A DNA stretch of 64,000 bases, from positions 124,001-188,000 of the forward strand of contig JADJJI010000006.1 of assembly GCA_016706565.1 (NCBI GenBank). Direction: 5' to 3'. Positions 42,191 to 51,583 of this stretch are shown one piece after another. The position numbers and the translations under genes were made by a program. A model generated the notes under the pieces. That model did no database searches, was not told where the DNA came from, and was given only the letters and a program-made list of their open reading frames with translations. The stretch comes from Piscinibacter sp. Its GTDB lineage: Bacteria > Pseudomonadota > Gammaproteobacteria > Burkholderiales > Burkholderiaceae_C. Position 1 is the stretch's first letter. Each line of letters starts with the position of its first letter.

Positions 42191-42997
42191 ATGGTCCCTC
42201 GCCCCAACATCCACCACCGCAACCTCTGGTCGGTGGGCACCCTGTCGCGTTCCGACGTGCTCGACGTGCTCGAGACGGCGCGCCGCCTCAAACAGGCAGG
42301 CCTGAGCGGGCTGCCCGTCACGCCGCTGCGGGGCTGCAACCTCGCGCTGCTCAACGACGCACCGCCAGCCGAGGGCGCCGGCAGCCTGCGGCACGCCGCG
42401 CTCGGCCTCGGCGCACAGGTTTCGCACCTTCGCCCCAGCGACGCCCGCATTGCCCCCGACACGGCCGACGAGGCCACGGCTCGCATGCTGGGGCGGCTCT
42501 ACGACGCCATCGACTGCGAGTCCATGGCCCCGGAGCTGGTGGCGCGGGTCGCCCACAGCGCCGGCGTCCCGGTGTTCAACGGCCTGGGTTCCCACGGGCA
42601 CCCGACGCGTGTGCTCGCCGAACTGCTGAACATGCAGGACCAGTGTGGCGGCAAGGCCCTCGACAGCCTGAGCGTGTGCTTTGTCGGCGACCCGCGTACG
42701 CCCTGCGGCGACGCCCTGCTGCACGCCGCGGCGGCCACCGGCATGGAACTGCGCATCGCCGCTCCCCGCCACCGCTGGCCGCCGCCGGAACTGCTGGAAC
42801 GCCTGCGCGCGCGGGCCGTCGCTCGCGGAGAGCGATTGAAGCTGTACGAAAGCACCGCTCAGGCCGGCACGGGCACCGACATCGTCATCGATGCGCATGA
42901 CGACCCGCCCTGGCCGATGGGTGGCCAGGCAGGCGCAGACCGCGGCGACTACCGGCAGTTCACGCTGCAGGCCTTGCTGGTGTCGACCATTTCCTGA
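42191..42997 (+). CDS. aspartate/ornithine carbamoyltransferase-like pseudoenzyme
   Basis: A 268-aa protein with the carbamoyltransferase fold: SRSDVLDVLETARRLKQAG at the N terminus and FNGLGSHGHPTRVLAELLNM, which corresponds to the HPTQxLxDLLT motif. The carbamoyl-phosphate STRTR loop is missing (EGAGSLRHA occupies its place), so classical carbamoyl transfer is unlikely. It may be an oxygen-responsive paralogue with another role. The ATG at 42191 has a weak ribosome-binding site. Transcription is probably controlled by the divergent FNR-type regulator. Confidence 0.7.
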   Translation: MVPRPNIHHRNLWSVGTLSRSDVLDVLETARRLKQAGLSGLPVTPLRGCNLALLNDAPPAEGAGSLRHAALGLGAQVSHLRPSDARIAPDTADEATARMLGRLYDAIDCESMAPELVARVAHSAGVPVFNGLGSHGHPTRVLAELLNMQDQCGGKALDSLSVCFVGDPRTPCGDALLHAAAATGMELRIAAPRHRWPPPELLERLRARAVARGERLKLYESTAQAGTGTDIVIDAHDDPPWPMGGQAGADRGDYRQFTLQALLVSTIS

Positions 42998-43007
42998 CGC
43001 CGGGCGC

Positions 43008-43340
43008 TCAGGCGCGCGAAGCGCCCGCCAGCCGTGACAGCAGGTCCCGGGCGGCCGACTCGGCGGCCACGGCGACTTCCAGCGGCGAGCGGCACAGGCC
43101 GGCATGGGCGTAGTGCAGGTTCTCGTACAACTCTGCGGCAGCCGGATGGGCGGACAGCACGGCGTTCAGCCCTTCGGTCGGCAAGTCGGCGCCCAGCGCA
43201 TCCTTCAGGCGGTCGACCAGCACGAGGTACTGCTGGGCATCGAGCGAGGTGCCGCTGCGCTCGACGCGCTCGAAAGTCCCCGCCAGCAGGGCCAGATTCT
43301 CGAGGTTGCTGCGTTGCAGCGCGAAGCTGTGGGCGGACAT
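43008..43340 (-). CDS. hypothetical helical protein
   Basis: A 110-aa soluble, mainly helical protein (NLENLALLAGTFERVERSG, YLVLVDRLKDALGADLPTEG, AVAAESAARDLLSRL). No domain was recognised. It is convergent with the carbamoyltransferase-like gene and 112 bases from the isocitrate dehydrogenase gene, in the same direction as the latter. Normal codon use supports a real gene. Confidence 0.6.
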   Translation of the reverse strand: MSAHSFALQRSNLENLALLAGTFERVERSGTSLDAQQYLVLVDRLKDALGADLPTEGLNAVLSAHPAAAELYENLHYAHAGLCRSPLEVAVAAESAARDLLSRLAGASRA

Positions 43341-43452
43341 GTTGGACTCTCAAGAACCGTCATTCCGCGACGGCATGAACCCCACATGCGGCCGCAGCGC
43401 CAGGCTTCAAGCTCAGGCCAGTGCGAAGGCCCTGCGCATTCTCTGCGGCGGC

Positions 43453-44484
43453 TCAGCCGTTCCTGATGCGGCTCACCAGGGCGCGAGTGAACTCCGAGGT
43501 GCTCGCCTTGCCGCCGAGATCGCCGGTGCGCACCATGTCGATGTTCAAGGTGGCGTCGATGGCGCGGCGCAGGCGATCGGCCAGGTCCTTGCGCTTGACG
43601 TGGTCGAGCATCATCGCGGCGGCGAGCATCAGCGCGATCGGATTGGCCTTGCCCTGGCCGGCGATGTCGGGCGCCGAGCCGTGCACGGCCTCGAAGATCG
43701 CCGCGTCGGCGCCGATGTTGGCGCCCGGCGCCATGCCCAGGCCTCCGACCAGGCCGGCGACCAGGTCCGACAGGATGTCGCCGAACAGGTTGGTCGTGAC
43801 CAACATGTCGAACTGCCACGGGTTGAGCACCAGCTTCATCGCGCAGGCGTCGACGATCACCGTGTCCATCGCGAAGCGGCCCTTGTACTTCTGCTCGTAC
43901 ATCTGCTCGGCCGTCTCCTTGAAGATGCCGGTGAGCGCCTTCATGATGTTGGCCTTGTGCACGATCGTCACCTTCTTGCGGCCGGTGGCGATGGCGTGCT
44001 CGAAGGCGAACTCGAGGATGCGCCGGCAGCCGGCGCGGGTGTTGATGCCGGTGGCCATGGCCACGGCGTGCGGGTCGTCGTCGATCTGCACGTAGTGCTC
44101 GTGGCCGATGTACAGGCCCTCGAGGTTCTCGCGCACCACCACCAGGTCGATCTTGTCGAAGCGGCCGCCGGGGACGATGGTCAGCGCCGGGCGCAGGTTG
44201 GCGAACAGCTTGAATTCCTCGCGCAGCCGCACGTTCGAGCTGCGGTAGCCGCCGCCCGAGGGCGTTTCCAGCGGGCCCTTGAGGGCCAGGCGCGTGCGGC
44301 GGATGCTGTCCAACGTGGCTTTCGGCAGCGGATCGCCGCTGGACGTCACGCCCGCCAGGCCGGCGACCTGGGGCTCCCAGTCGAAGGGTGCACCCAGCGC
44401 GTCGAGCGCAGCCAGCGTGGCCTCGACGATTTCGGGGCCGATGCCGTCGCCGGCGATCAGGGTGGCGGGAATGCGGTTGGACAT
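43453..44484 (-). CDS. NAD-dependent isocitrate dehydrogenase-type enzyme
   Basis: A 343-aa isocitrate/isopropylmalate dehydrogenase. PATLIAGDGIGPEIVEATL at the N terminus, VVVRENLEGLYIGHEHY, the catalytic KANIMKALTGIF and NLFGDILSDLVAGLVGGLG identify it, and PWQFDMLV lies in the substrate region. It resembles NAD-dependent homologues (IDH3-like) rather than the NADP Icd. It oxidatively decarboxylates isocitrate. The ATG at 44484 follows GGAAGAA. Confidence 0.87.
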   Translation of the reverse strand: MSNRIPATLIAGDGIGPEIVEATLAALDALGAPFDWEPQVAGLAGVTSSGDPLPKATLDSIRRTRLALKGPLETPSGGGYRSSNVRLREEFKLFANLRPALTIVPGGRFDKIDLVVVRENLEGLYIGHEHYVQIDDDPHAVAMATGINTRAGCRRILEFAFEHAIATGRKKVTIVHKANIMKALTGIFKETAEQMYEQKYKGRFAMDTVIVDACAMKLVLNPWQFDMLVTTNLFGDILSDLVAGLVGGLGMAPGANIGADAAIFEAVHGSAPDIAGQGKANPIALMLAAAMMLDHVKRKDLADRLRRAIDATLNIDMVRTGDLGGKASTSEFTRALVSRIRNG

Positions 44485-44972
44485 GGTCGGTTCTTCCGTG
44501 GGTCGGCGCAAAGACCGTCAGCATAAACCCGTAATCTTGGCATCTGGCTGACACGGACTGCGGCCGCTCGGAGAGTGGCTCCTGCAGATCGATGCATGCC
44601 GCTGCCCGCGATCCGGCGATGCACCGACCGCATCCGCCACTGCGATCAGGATGCCACGCGGCGGTGCACCGGCCTGTCCACCGCTTCATTCAGGTTCACC
44701 CGGTACTGACTCGCTGCCGGCTCCGCGGCGAAGCCGCCCGGCACCGGCCGTGCAGGGCATCCTCGAGGGCGCAGGCGCGACGCGGCCCGGTCGAGAAGGT
44801 CGGTCGGGCGTTCCATTCCGGTGTCATGGACGGTCAGTTCGGACCCAGCACAATCACCCGCACCGGAAGTCGAGCGACCGGGTAAATTCGTGCCAATGTT
44901 GTTCACCATTGCTCGGACCCGGATTTCGCGGCCAGGCCGTCAAGCCTCCCGCCGTGCTCGTTCCTCGGGACG
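44485..44972. other. intergenic region between isocitrate dehydrogenase and gshA
   Basis: A long gap (488 bases) between divergent genes. Small frames here have no recognisable product. Promoters for both genes are expected; no clear sigma-70 pair was identified. Confidence 0.5.
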
Positions 44973-46502
44973 ATGATGCTTTCGCAGCGTCGCATCGCGG
45001 ATCGCCTGCATGCCCTGCCGCACGGCAGGCTGCAGGGAATGCTGCGCGGCATCGAGAAGGAGAGCCTGCGCACGCGACCGGACGGTTCGCTGGCCTTGAC
45101 GCCCCACCCGCCGGCTCTGGGTTCCGCCCTCACGCATCCCCACATCACGACCGATTTCAGCGAGTCACAGCTCGAACTGATCACAGGCGTGCATGGCAGT
45201 GTCGAATCCTGCCTTGAGGAGCTCGGCCAGATCCACCAGCATGTCTACCGGTCGATCGGCGACGAGCTGCTGTGGGCCGGCAGCATGCCTTGCGACCTGC
45301 CGCCGGATGCGTCGATCCCGATCGCCAACTACGGCAACTCGAACATCGGCCGCGCGAAAGCCGTGTATCGAATCGGCTTGAGCCATCGCTACGGCAAACG
45401 CATGCAGACGATCTCGGGCATCCACTACAACTGGTCGATGCCTGGACTGGGCACCGACGAGTACTTCGCGCTGATTCGCAACTTCCGTCGCCACTCGTTC
45501 CTGCTGCTGTATCTGTTCGGAGCATCGCCGGCGCTGGGTTCGAGTTTCATGACCGGCCGGGCACACGGCCTGACACCGGTGGGGCCCGACACCCTCGGGA
45601 TGCCGCAGGCCACGTCGCTTCGCATGGGCCGACTGGGCTACCAGAGCGACGCCCAGTCGGCGCTGGCGGTGAGCTACAACAGCCTGGAGCACTATGCGGC
45701 GACTCTGCAGGAGGCCCTGACGCGGCAGTACCCGGCTTACGAGGCGATCGGGGTCGTCGATCGCGAAGGCAACTACAGGCAACTCGCGACGACCTTGCTC
45801 CAGATCGAGAACGAGTTCTACGGAACGATCCGCCCGAAACGCGTGATCAGGCCAGCAGAGCGACCGCTGCACGCGCTGCGTGAACGCGGGGTCGAGTACG
45901 TCGAGGTGCGCTGCCTGGACCTCGATCCCTTCGAGCCGCTGGGCATCGGGCCCGGCACGGCGCGCTTCGTCGACCTGTTTCTTCTGCACAGCCTGCTGGC
46001 CGACAGTCCTGCGGATTCACCTCAGGAAACCGAGGCGCTTTCCCGCAACCAGGACCTCGTTGCGACGCGCGGGCGCGAGCCCGGCTTGCGGCTCGAACGG
46101 GGCGATGGTGAGATCGCCCTGACCGACTGGGCGGCCAGCCTGCTCGATGAGATCGAGCCGATCGCCCACGCGCTGGACACGATCGAAGGCGGCCTGGGCT
46201 ACCGCGACTGCCTTCGACGCGCACGAAGCGCTGTGAGTGATGCCGCACTGTTGCCGTCTGCACGAGTGCTGGAGACCATGCGGCGGAACTTTGGTGGCTC
46301 GCACCGCGGTTTTGTCGGTGCCCAGTCCACCAAGGCAAAGCACCAGTTGCTCGAGATGCCCTGGCCGGCTGACTCGCAGGCGAAGCTCGGCCAGATGGCC
46401 GCGGTCTCCCTGCAAGAGCAGGCCCGCATCGAGGCACAGGACCTGACCGACTTCGAAACCTACCGGCGGGCCTATCTCGCGCCGGAACGACTTCAACCGT
46501 GA
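44973..46502 (+). CDS. gshA: glutamate-cysteine ligase
   Basis: A 509-aa ligase of the gamma-proteobacterial GshA type that makes gamma-glutamylcysteine, the first step of glutathione synthesis. GIEKESLRTRPDG near the N terminus is the ATP/Glu-binding signature, followed by TTDFSESQLELIT, ISGIHYNWSMP and VEYVEVRCLDLDPF, all characteristic. Length is close to E. coli GshA (518 aa). It is convergent with the tagaturonate-reductase-like gene (11-base gap). Confidence 0.95.
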   Translation: MMLSQRRIADRLHALPHGRLQGMLRGIEKESLRTRPDGSLALTPHPPALGSALTHPHITTDFSESQLELITGVHGSVESCLEELGQIHQHVYRSIGDELLWAGSMPCDLPPDASIPIANYGNSNIGRAKAVYRIGLSHRYGKRMQTISGIHYNWSMPGLGTDEYFALIRNFRRHSFLLLYLFGASPALGSSFMTGRAHGLTPVGPDTLGMPQATSLRMGRLGYQSDAQSALAVSYNSLEHYAATLQEALTRQYPAYEAIGVVDREGNYRQLATTLLQIENEFYGTIRPKRVIRPAERPLHALRERGVEYVEVRCLDLDPFEPLGIGPGTARFVDLFLLHSLLADSPADSPQETEALSRNQDLVATRGREPGLRLERGDGEIALTDWAASLLDEIEPIAHALDTIEGGLGYRDCLRRARSAVSDAALLPSARVLETMRRNFGGSHRGFVGAQSTKAKHQLLEMPWPADSQAKLGQMAAVSLQEQARIEAQDLTDFETYRRAYLAPERLQP

Positions 46503-46512
46503 AGCCAGAATC

Positions 46513-47658
46513 TCATGGCGCCGTGTCGTCGACCTCGGTCAGCGCGCGCCGAAGACATGGCTGGCGAATGGTCAGCCCGGCGCGGGCTGCAGCGGCAATC
46601 ACGGGCTCGAATCGGCGGCGCTTCTTCTGGGCATGGTGCTGCGCGATGTCGGACAGCCGGTGCGCAAGGAACGGGTTCAGCAGGCGTTCGCGCAGGCCTT
46701 CGAGGTAGCTGCGCGCAGCCTCGCCCTGGCCCAGGACATCGAAGACCGGCAGCACCTCGTCGCGCCAGACGTCTTCGAGTCGTTCGCGCAGCGCGAGGTC
46801 GTGCATCGCCTCGAGCACCGTCTCGCCGGCTGGCCGGCCGTCGACGAGCCAGCACTCGGCGAGGAAGCTGTGCGCCAGGTTGAGCAACCACAGCTTGAGC
46901 CGCTCGAAACCGGCCAGGTCGTCGGTCAGCACGATGGCCGGGTGGCTGCACGGGAGCACCATTCGCGGCCGGCATTCGATGGCCCACAGCGCATACGGCT
47001 CGGCGATCGCGCCGGCCGGGTGCAAGGGCTCCGACACGATGCGATCGACCAGAGAATTGACCCACACGCAGTGCTCGCGCAGATAGGCGATGAAACCCGC
47101 TGGCGCACCCCAGCCGCTGGCCACCGCCACCACGATCTCGCGCAGCGTGTCGCCGTTGCGCCCGACCAGCTCGCACGGGCACAGGGTCATCGGTGCGTCG
47201 GGCACCTGCCGCCAGCGATGCCACAGCAGCACGGCGAGCCTGGCCGGATAGCTGCGCGGCGGGGCGCCCGTCATGGCCAGCGCCTGTGCGCCGTCGGCGG
47301 AATCGAGGGCATAGCCCTGGTCGGCGGTGTTCGAGACGATCACCTGCACCTGCGAGGCCATGGCCTCCAGCAGGCGCGCCCAATCGCGCCCTGCGTGCCA
47401 CGCCGCCCGCACCGACGTGACCTGCACCACTTCGTCGATCGCCGCGCCGTCGCGCAAGCCGCGCAGGCGCACCGGGTAACCTTGCGCCGCGGACAAGGCC
47501 GACAACCTCGTGCTGCTCTGCGCGCTGTCGGTGTTCTGCACCACCGCGATGCCGCCCAGGGCCTGGCCGAGCGGCAGGGCCTGCGACACGAACAGGTCGA
47601 CGTGGGCCTGCAGGAACCGGCCGGTCCCGAACTGCAGGATCGGCGCGCCAGCTAGCAC
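46513..47658 (-). CDS. mannitol dehydrogenase-family (tagaturonate/fructuronate reductase-like) enzyme
   Basis: A 381-aa polyol/uronate dehydrogenase. APILQFGTGRFLQAHVDLFV is the N-terminal NAD motif. The catalytic Lys region is ERLKLWLLNLAHSFLAE, with NTADQGYALDS and CPCELVGRNGDTLREIV in between. It is shorter than UxaB (~480 aa). The start is GTG at 47658, overlapping the alcohol dehydrogenase stop by seven bases. It is the last gene of the leftward sugar operon. The substrate is unknown. Confidence 0.85.
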   Translation of the reverse strand: MLAGAPILQFGTGRFLQAHVDLFVSQALPLGQALGGIAVVQNTDSAQSSTRLSALSAAQGYPVRLRGLRDGAAIDEVVQVTSVRAAWHAGRDWARLLEAMASQVQVIVSNTADQGYALDSADGAQALAMTGAPPRSYPARLAVLLWHRWRQVPDAPMTLCPCELVGRNGDTLREIVVAVASGWGAPAGFIAYLREHCVWVNSLVDRIVSEPLHPAGAIAEPYALWAIECRPRMVLPCSHPAIVLTDDLAGFERLKLWLLNLAHSFLAECWLVDGRPAGETVLEAMHDLALRERLEDVWRDEVLPVFDVLGQGEAARSYLEGLRERLLNPFLAHRLSDIAQHHAQKKRRRFEPVIAAAARAGLTIRQPCLRRALTEVDDTAP

Positions 47659-48662
47659 TCGACGATGGCCTTGATGACGCGCTGCGCCGGGTCCAGCAGG
47701 GTAGCGAAGTCGGCGGGCAGGTCGTGCAGCCGCAGCCGGTGCGTGTTCAGCGCAGCGGCGGGGATCCGGCCTGCGCGCATCGCCGCGAGCACGGTCTCGA
47801 AGTCCTCCATCGTCGCGTTGCGGCTGCCGAGCAGCGTGGTCTCGCGCTTGTGGAACTCGGGGTCGGCGAAGCAGATCGAGTCGCGCACGATCGACACCAG
47901 CACGTACTTGCCACCGTGCGCGACGAAGCGGAAGCCCCGCTCCATGGCCTGCCGGTTGCCGGTGGCATCGAAGACGACGTCGAAGAACTCGCCTTCGCTC
48001 AGTTCCGCCAGCCGCGCCTCGTCGTCCAGCCCGACCAGGACGCCAGCCTCGGCACCGAGCGACTGCAGACAGAAGCCGATGCGCTCGGCGCGCGTATCGA
48101 GCGCCGTGACGATCGCGCCCCGCAGGCGGCTGAAGATCAGCGCGGCCATGCCGATCGGGCCGGTGCCGACCACCAGCACGCGCTGGCCGGCGGCGACTTC
48201 GCCGCGGCGCACCGCGTGCGCGCCGATGGCGAGGAACTCGACCATCGCCGCCTGGTCCAGGCTGACACCTTCGGCCTTGTGCACGAAGGCCTGCGGCACG
48301 GCCAGCAGTTCGGCGAAGGCGCCGTCCCGATGCACGCCGAGCACCTGGATGTTCACGCAGCAGTTGGTCTTGCCGACGCGGCAGGCGATGCAGCTCCCGC
48401 AGGACAGGTAGGGCATCACGAACACCGGTTCGCCGGCGCGCAGCGGGCTGCCCGGTGGCGCTTCGGCCACCACGCCCGACAGTTCGTGGCCCATCACGCG
48501 CGGGTACTCGAGGTACGGCTGGTCGCCCGTGAAGATGTGCAGGTCCGTGCCGCACACGCCGACGCGCCGGACGCGCACCAGCACATCGGCTTCGCCGCGC
48601 ACCGGTTCGGGACGGTCCTCGGCTTGCAGCACGCCCGGAGAGCGGCAGACCACGGTCAGCAT
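47652..48662 (-). CDS. zinc-type alcohol dehydrogenase (sorbitol/threonine dehydrogenase-like)
   Basis: A 336-aa medium-chain dehydrogenase. Zinc-site residues are in CGTDLHIF and GHELSGVV, the structural-zinc cysteines are in PYLSCGSCIACRVGKTNCC, and the nucleotide motif is VLVVGTGPIGMAALIF. Sugar or sugar-acid oxidation is likely from the operon. It overlaps both neighbours by a few bases. Family members include L-galactonate, L-idonate and sorbitol dehydrogenases. Confidence 0.87.
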   Translation of the reverse strand: MLTVVCRSPGVLQAEDRPEPVRGEADVLVRVRRVGVCGTDLHIFTGDQPYLEYPRVMGHELSGVVAEAPPGSPLRAGEPVFVMPYLSCGSCIACRVGKTNCCVNIQVLGVHRDGAFAELLAVPQAFVHKAEGVSLDQAAMVEFLAIGAHAVRRGEVAAGQRVLVVGTGPIGMAALIFSRLRGAIVTALDTRAERIGFCLQSLGAEAGVLVGLDDEARLAELSEGEFFDVVFDATGNRQAMERGFRFVAHGGKYVLVSIVRDSICFADPEFHKRETTLLGSRNATMEDFETVLAAMRAGRIPAAALNTHRLRLHDLPADFATLLDPAQRVIKAIVEC

Positions 48663-49522
48663 GTCATTCCTTGTCGATGGAGAGGAGGCTGGAGCCGGTA
48701 GAACCGATGGGCGTTGCCGCCGAACACCGCGTCGAGATCGTCGTCGTGCATGCCCGGCAAGGCCGTGCAGAGGCTGCGCGCCATGGTGAACCACTCCTCG
48801 TACTCGGCGGCCAGGCGAAGCACGGGCCAGTCGCTGCCCCACATCAGGCGTCGGGCGCCGAAACAGGCGAACACGTGCTCGACGTAGGGCTGCAGGCGCA
48901 GCTCGCAGCAGCCCGGGCCGGCCTCGGTGAGCAGGCCGGAGAGCTTGCAGTGCACGTTCGGCAGCCGTGCGAGTGCGGCGATCTCGCGCTGCCAGTCACG
49001 CCGCGCTCCGCGAGCGATCGGCGGCCGTGCCGCGTGGTCGATCGCGATGGGCAGCTCCGGGTGCCGCTGTGCGAAGCAGCGCAGCGCCGGCAGCTGGCGC
49101 TGCAGCACCAGGGCGTCGAAACTCAGGCCGTGGTCGATCATGCACAGCACGGCCGTGTCGAGCGCCGGGTCGTCGATCCAGCGGTCGTCGGCCAGGTCCT
49201 GCAGCATCGCCCGCAGGCCCTTGAACTGCGGGTACTGCGCCAGGTGGGCGATGTAGACGGGCGCCCCGGCGCTCTTCAGGTCGATCCAACCGACCACACC
49301 GAGGACGAAGTCGTGGCGCATGGCCAGTTCGAGCGTGAACTCGGTGTCCGACATCGTGGCCAGGGACTGTACGAGCACGGTGCCGGCGATGCGGCAGCGC
49401 TGCAACTCCGGCAGCAGGTCGTCGGGGACGAAATCGCGGTGGATGGGGGCCAACGCAGGTGGCGGCCAGCGCCCCTGCCGGTTGGCGATGCGCCAGAACT
49501 GCTGGTGGGCGTCGATGCGCAT
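48656..49522 (-). CDS. amidohydrolase, fuconolactonase-like
   Basis: A 288-aa amidohydrolase of the family that contains L-fuconolactonase and related sugar lactonases. MRIDAHQQFW (metal HxH region as D-x-H), PIAIDHAARPP, NVHCKLSGL and LMWGSDWPVLRL are the family signatures. It would hydrolyse the lactone formed by the aldose dehydrogenase encoded just upstream. Its 3' end overlaps the alcohol dehydrogenase start. No dehydratase gene follows. Confidence 0.85.
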   Translation of the reverse strand: MRIDAHQQFWRIANRQGRWPPPALAPIHRDFVPDDLLPELQRCRIAGTVLVQSLATMSDTEFTLELAMRHDFVLGVVGWIDLKSAGAPVYIAHLAQYPQFKGLRAMLQDLADDRWIDDPALDTAVLCMIDHGLSFDALVLQRQLPALRCFAQRHPELPIAIDHAARPPIARGARRDWQREIAALARLPNVHCKLSGLLTEAGPGCCELRLQPYVEHVFACFGARRLMWGSDWPVLRLAAEYEEWFTMARSLCTALPGMHDDDLDAVFGGNAHRFYRLQPPLHRQGMTC

Positions 49523-49532
49523 GGTCGTGCGA

Positions 49533-50543
49533 TCAATGCTGCGGCAGGGGCGCGCGCGAGTCGACCAGTCCGCGTGCCTGCAGCGCCTTCCAGAAGTCCG
49601 CCGGGATGACCGACTCGAACTCGCCGACGTTCTGCGCCAGTTGCCGCGGGCCGTGCGCGCCGGCGACGCACGACACCACCGCCGGATGGGCGAGGGGAAA
49701 CTGCAGCGCCGCCGCCGGCAGCGACACGTCGAACTCCGCACAGACGGTCTGCAGCGCCTTCACCCGCTGAACGATGTCGACAGGCACGGGCGCGTAGTCG
49801 AAGCTGGAGGCTCCGGCCAGCACGCCCGAATTGAACGGGCCGGCAATGATCACCGCGACGCCGTGTCGCTGGCAGTCCTCGAGAAAGGGCGTCAGCGAGT
49901 CCTGTTCGAGCAGCGTGTAGCGGCCGGCCAGCATCACGCAATCCAGGTCGAAGGCCTGCAGACTGTCGTGCGCTACCTGCCATTCGTTGACGCCCAGGCC
50001 GATGGCCGTCACGGCCCCGCCGTGGCGCAGCCGCTCGAGCGCGCGAAAGCCGCCGCCACGCGTGAGCTGATCCCAATGGTGCGCATGCCGATCGCCATGC
50101 GTGCGCCGTCCGATGTCGTGCACGAGCAGCAGGTCGATGCGCGCCAGGCCGAGTCGGCGCACGCTGTCTTCGAAGGAACGCATCACGCCGTCATGGCTGT
50201 AGTCGAACTGCGGCCGCAAGGGCAGCGGATCGGCCCAGCCGTCGTCGCCGGGCCGCACGCTGTCGTCCGGCCGCATGAGCCGGCCGACCTTGGTGCTGAG
50301 CAGGTAGTCCGCGCGCGGCCGCAGCGACAGCGCCGCGCCGGTGCGCCACTCGGAGCGCGTGTAGCCGTAATACGGCGCCGTGTCGAACAGGCGCACACCA
50401 AGCTCCCACGCAGAATCGAACAGCGCCGCGGCATCCTGCTCCGACATCGGCTGGAACAACCCGCCAACCTGCGCACAGCCGAGGCCGAACACCGGCAGGG
50501 CGAGCCCGGTGCGCGGCAGCGGCCGCCTGTCGGTGATCTTCAT
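49533..50543 (-). CDS. aldo/keto reductase, D-threo-aldose/L-fucose dehydrogenase-like
   Basis: A 336-aa aldo-keto reductase. LFDTAPYYGYTRSEWRTG carries the catalytic Asp and Tyr, LLSTKVGRLM the Lys and IDLLLVHDIGR the His position. The length and the FGLGCAQVGGLFQPMSE start fit the D-threo-aldose (L-fucose) dehydrogenase branch. It is 11 bases before the lactonase gene, giving aldose to lactone to acid as the inferred route. Confidence 0.85.
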   Translation of the reverse strand: MKITDRRPLPRTGLALPVFGLGCAQVGGLFQPMSEQDAAALFDSAWELGVRLFDTAPYYGYTRSEWRTGAALSLRPRADYLLSTKVGRLMRPDDSVRPGDDGWADPLPLRPQFDYSHDGVMRSFEDSVRRLGLARIDLLLVHDIGRRTHGDRHAHHWDQLTRGGGFRALERLRHGGAVTAIGLGVNEWQVAHDSLQAFDLDCVMLAGRYTLLEQDSLTPFLEDCQRHGVAVIIAGPFNSGVLAGASSFDYAPVPVDIVQRVKALQTVCAEFDVSLPAAALQFPLAHPAVVSCVAGAHGPRQLAQNVGEFESVIPADFWKALQARGLVDSRAPLPQH

Positions 50544-50573
50544 CGCAGCAGCGCAGCCGGCGAAACCGAGGTC

Positions 50574-51518
50574 TCAGTAGAGGACGTTCTTCGCCTCGGG
50601 TGTGTCGATGTTCTTCTTGGTCACCATGACCACGCCGGTGTCGAGGAACTTCGGCACCTTCTTGCCCGCGACCACGTCGGCGACGGTCGTCACGCCCAGG
50701 TGGCCCATCATGTAGGCGCTCTGCACCGCGATCGCCTCGATGGTGCCGTCCTTGACGAAGGCCTGCAGGTCGCCGTTGCCGTCGAAGCCGATCGCCGCCA
50801 CCTTGCCGGCCTTGCCCGACTGCACCAGCGCGCGGCCCATGCCGATCGCGGTGGGCTCGTTGGCACCGAATACTCCCTTGAGGTCAGCGTTCGCGGCCAA
50901 CACGTCAGTGGTCTGGTTCAGCGCCGTGCCCATCTGCGAGTTCGAATAGAACGTACCGACGATCTTCAGCTTCGAATGCGTCTCGATGTACTTGCGGAAG
51001 CCGCCGACGCGGCCGATCTCCGAGCCCGAGCCGGCGGTGAAGGACATGATGGCGATCTTGCCTTCCTTGCCGATCTTGTCGATCAGCGCCTGGGCGCACA
51101 GCTCGCCGGCCTTCTTGTTGTCGGTGGCGAGGAAGGACTGGTAGTAGTTCTTGCCCGCGTCCGACGCGGCCGAGTCGATCAGGATCACCGGGATCTTGGC
51201 CTCCCAGGCCTTCTTCATCGCCGGGATCAGCGCGTCCGGGTCGGACGGCGCGAGCACGATGCCGGCCACCTTGCGGTTGACCGCGTTCTCGACCAGCGCC
51301 ACCTGGCCGGCCAGGTCGGTGTCGGAGGCCGCGCCCTGGAAGGTGGCGGTGTAGCCCTTGAGCTTGGCGGCGCCGTCGTTCGCGCCCTTCTTGACGTTCT
51401 GCCAGAAGTCGGAGTTGACGGTCTTGACGATGACCGCGATCTCCTTGTCGGCGGCCGAGGCCGCAAAGGCGGACAGCGCCAGCGTGGCGGCGCACAGGGT
51501 GGTGAGCAGAGTCTTCAT
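50574..51518 (-). CDS. sugar ABC transporter substrate-binding protein (ribose type)
   Basis: A 314-aa periplasmic binding protein of the RbsB family with a signal peptide (LLTTLCAATLALSAFAASAA). It shows IAVIVKTVNSDFWQNVKKGA, GIVLAPSDPDALIPAMKKA and FGANEPTAIGMGRAL, typical of the fold. It works with the permease and ATPase encoded immediately upstream in the same operon. The sugar is unknown. Confidence 0.92.
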   Translation of the reverse strand: MKTLLTTLCAATLALSAFAASAADKEIAVIVKTVNSDFWQNVKKGANDGAAKLKGYTATFQGAASDTDLAGQVALVENAVNRKVAGIVLAPSDPDALIPAMKKAWEAKIPVILIDSAASDAGKNYYQSFLATDNKKAGELCAQALIDKIGKEGKIAIMSFTAGSGSEIGRVGGFRKYIETHSKLKIVGTFYSNSQMGTALNQTTDVLAANADLKGVFGANEPTAIGMGRALVQSGKAGKVAAIGFDGNGDLQAFVKDGTIEAIAVQSAYMMGHLGVTTVADVVAGKKVPKFLDTGVVMVTKKNIDTPEAKNVLY

Positions 51519-51583
51519 GGCGATCCTTCGTTGGAAAGGTTGTCTCTCTTCGGGGGCTGCCGGCCGGTCCCGCCGGCGGGGAT

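Noticed and set aside
46513-48555. A single 680-codon frame that would fuse the tagaturonate-reductase-like protein with upstream sequence.
   Set aside because: The N-terminal half is the alcohol dehydrogenase gene read in the wrong frame. The real gene begins at GTG 47658 with the family NAD motif.
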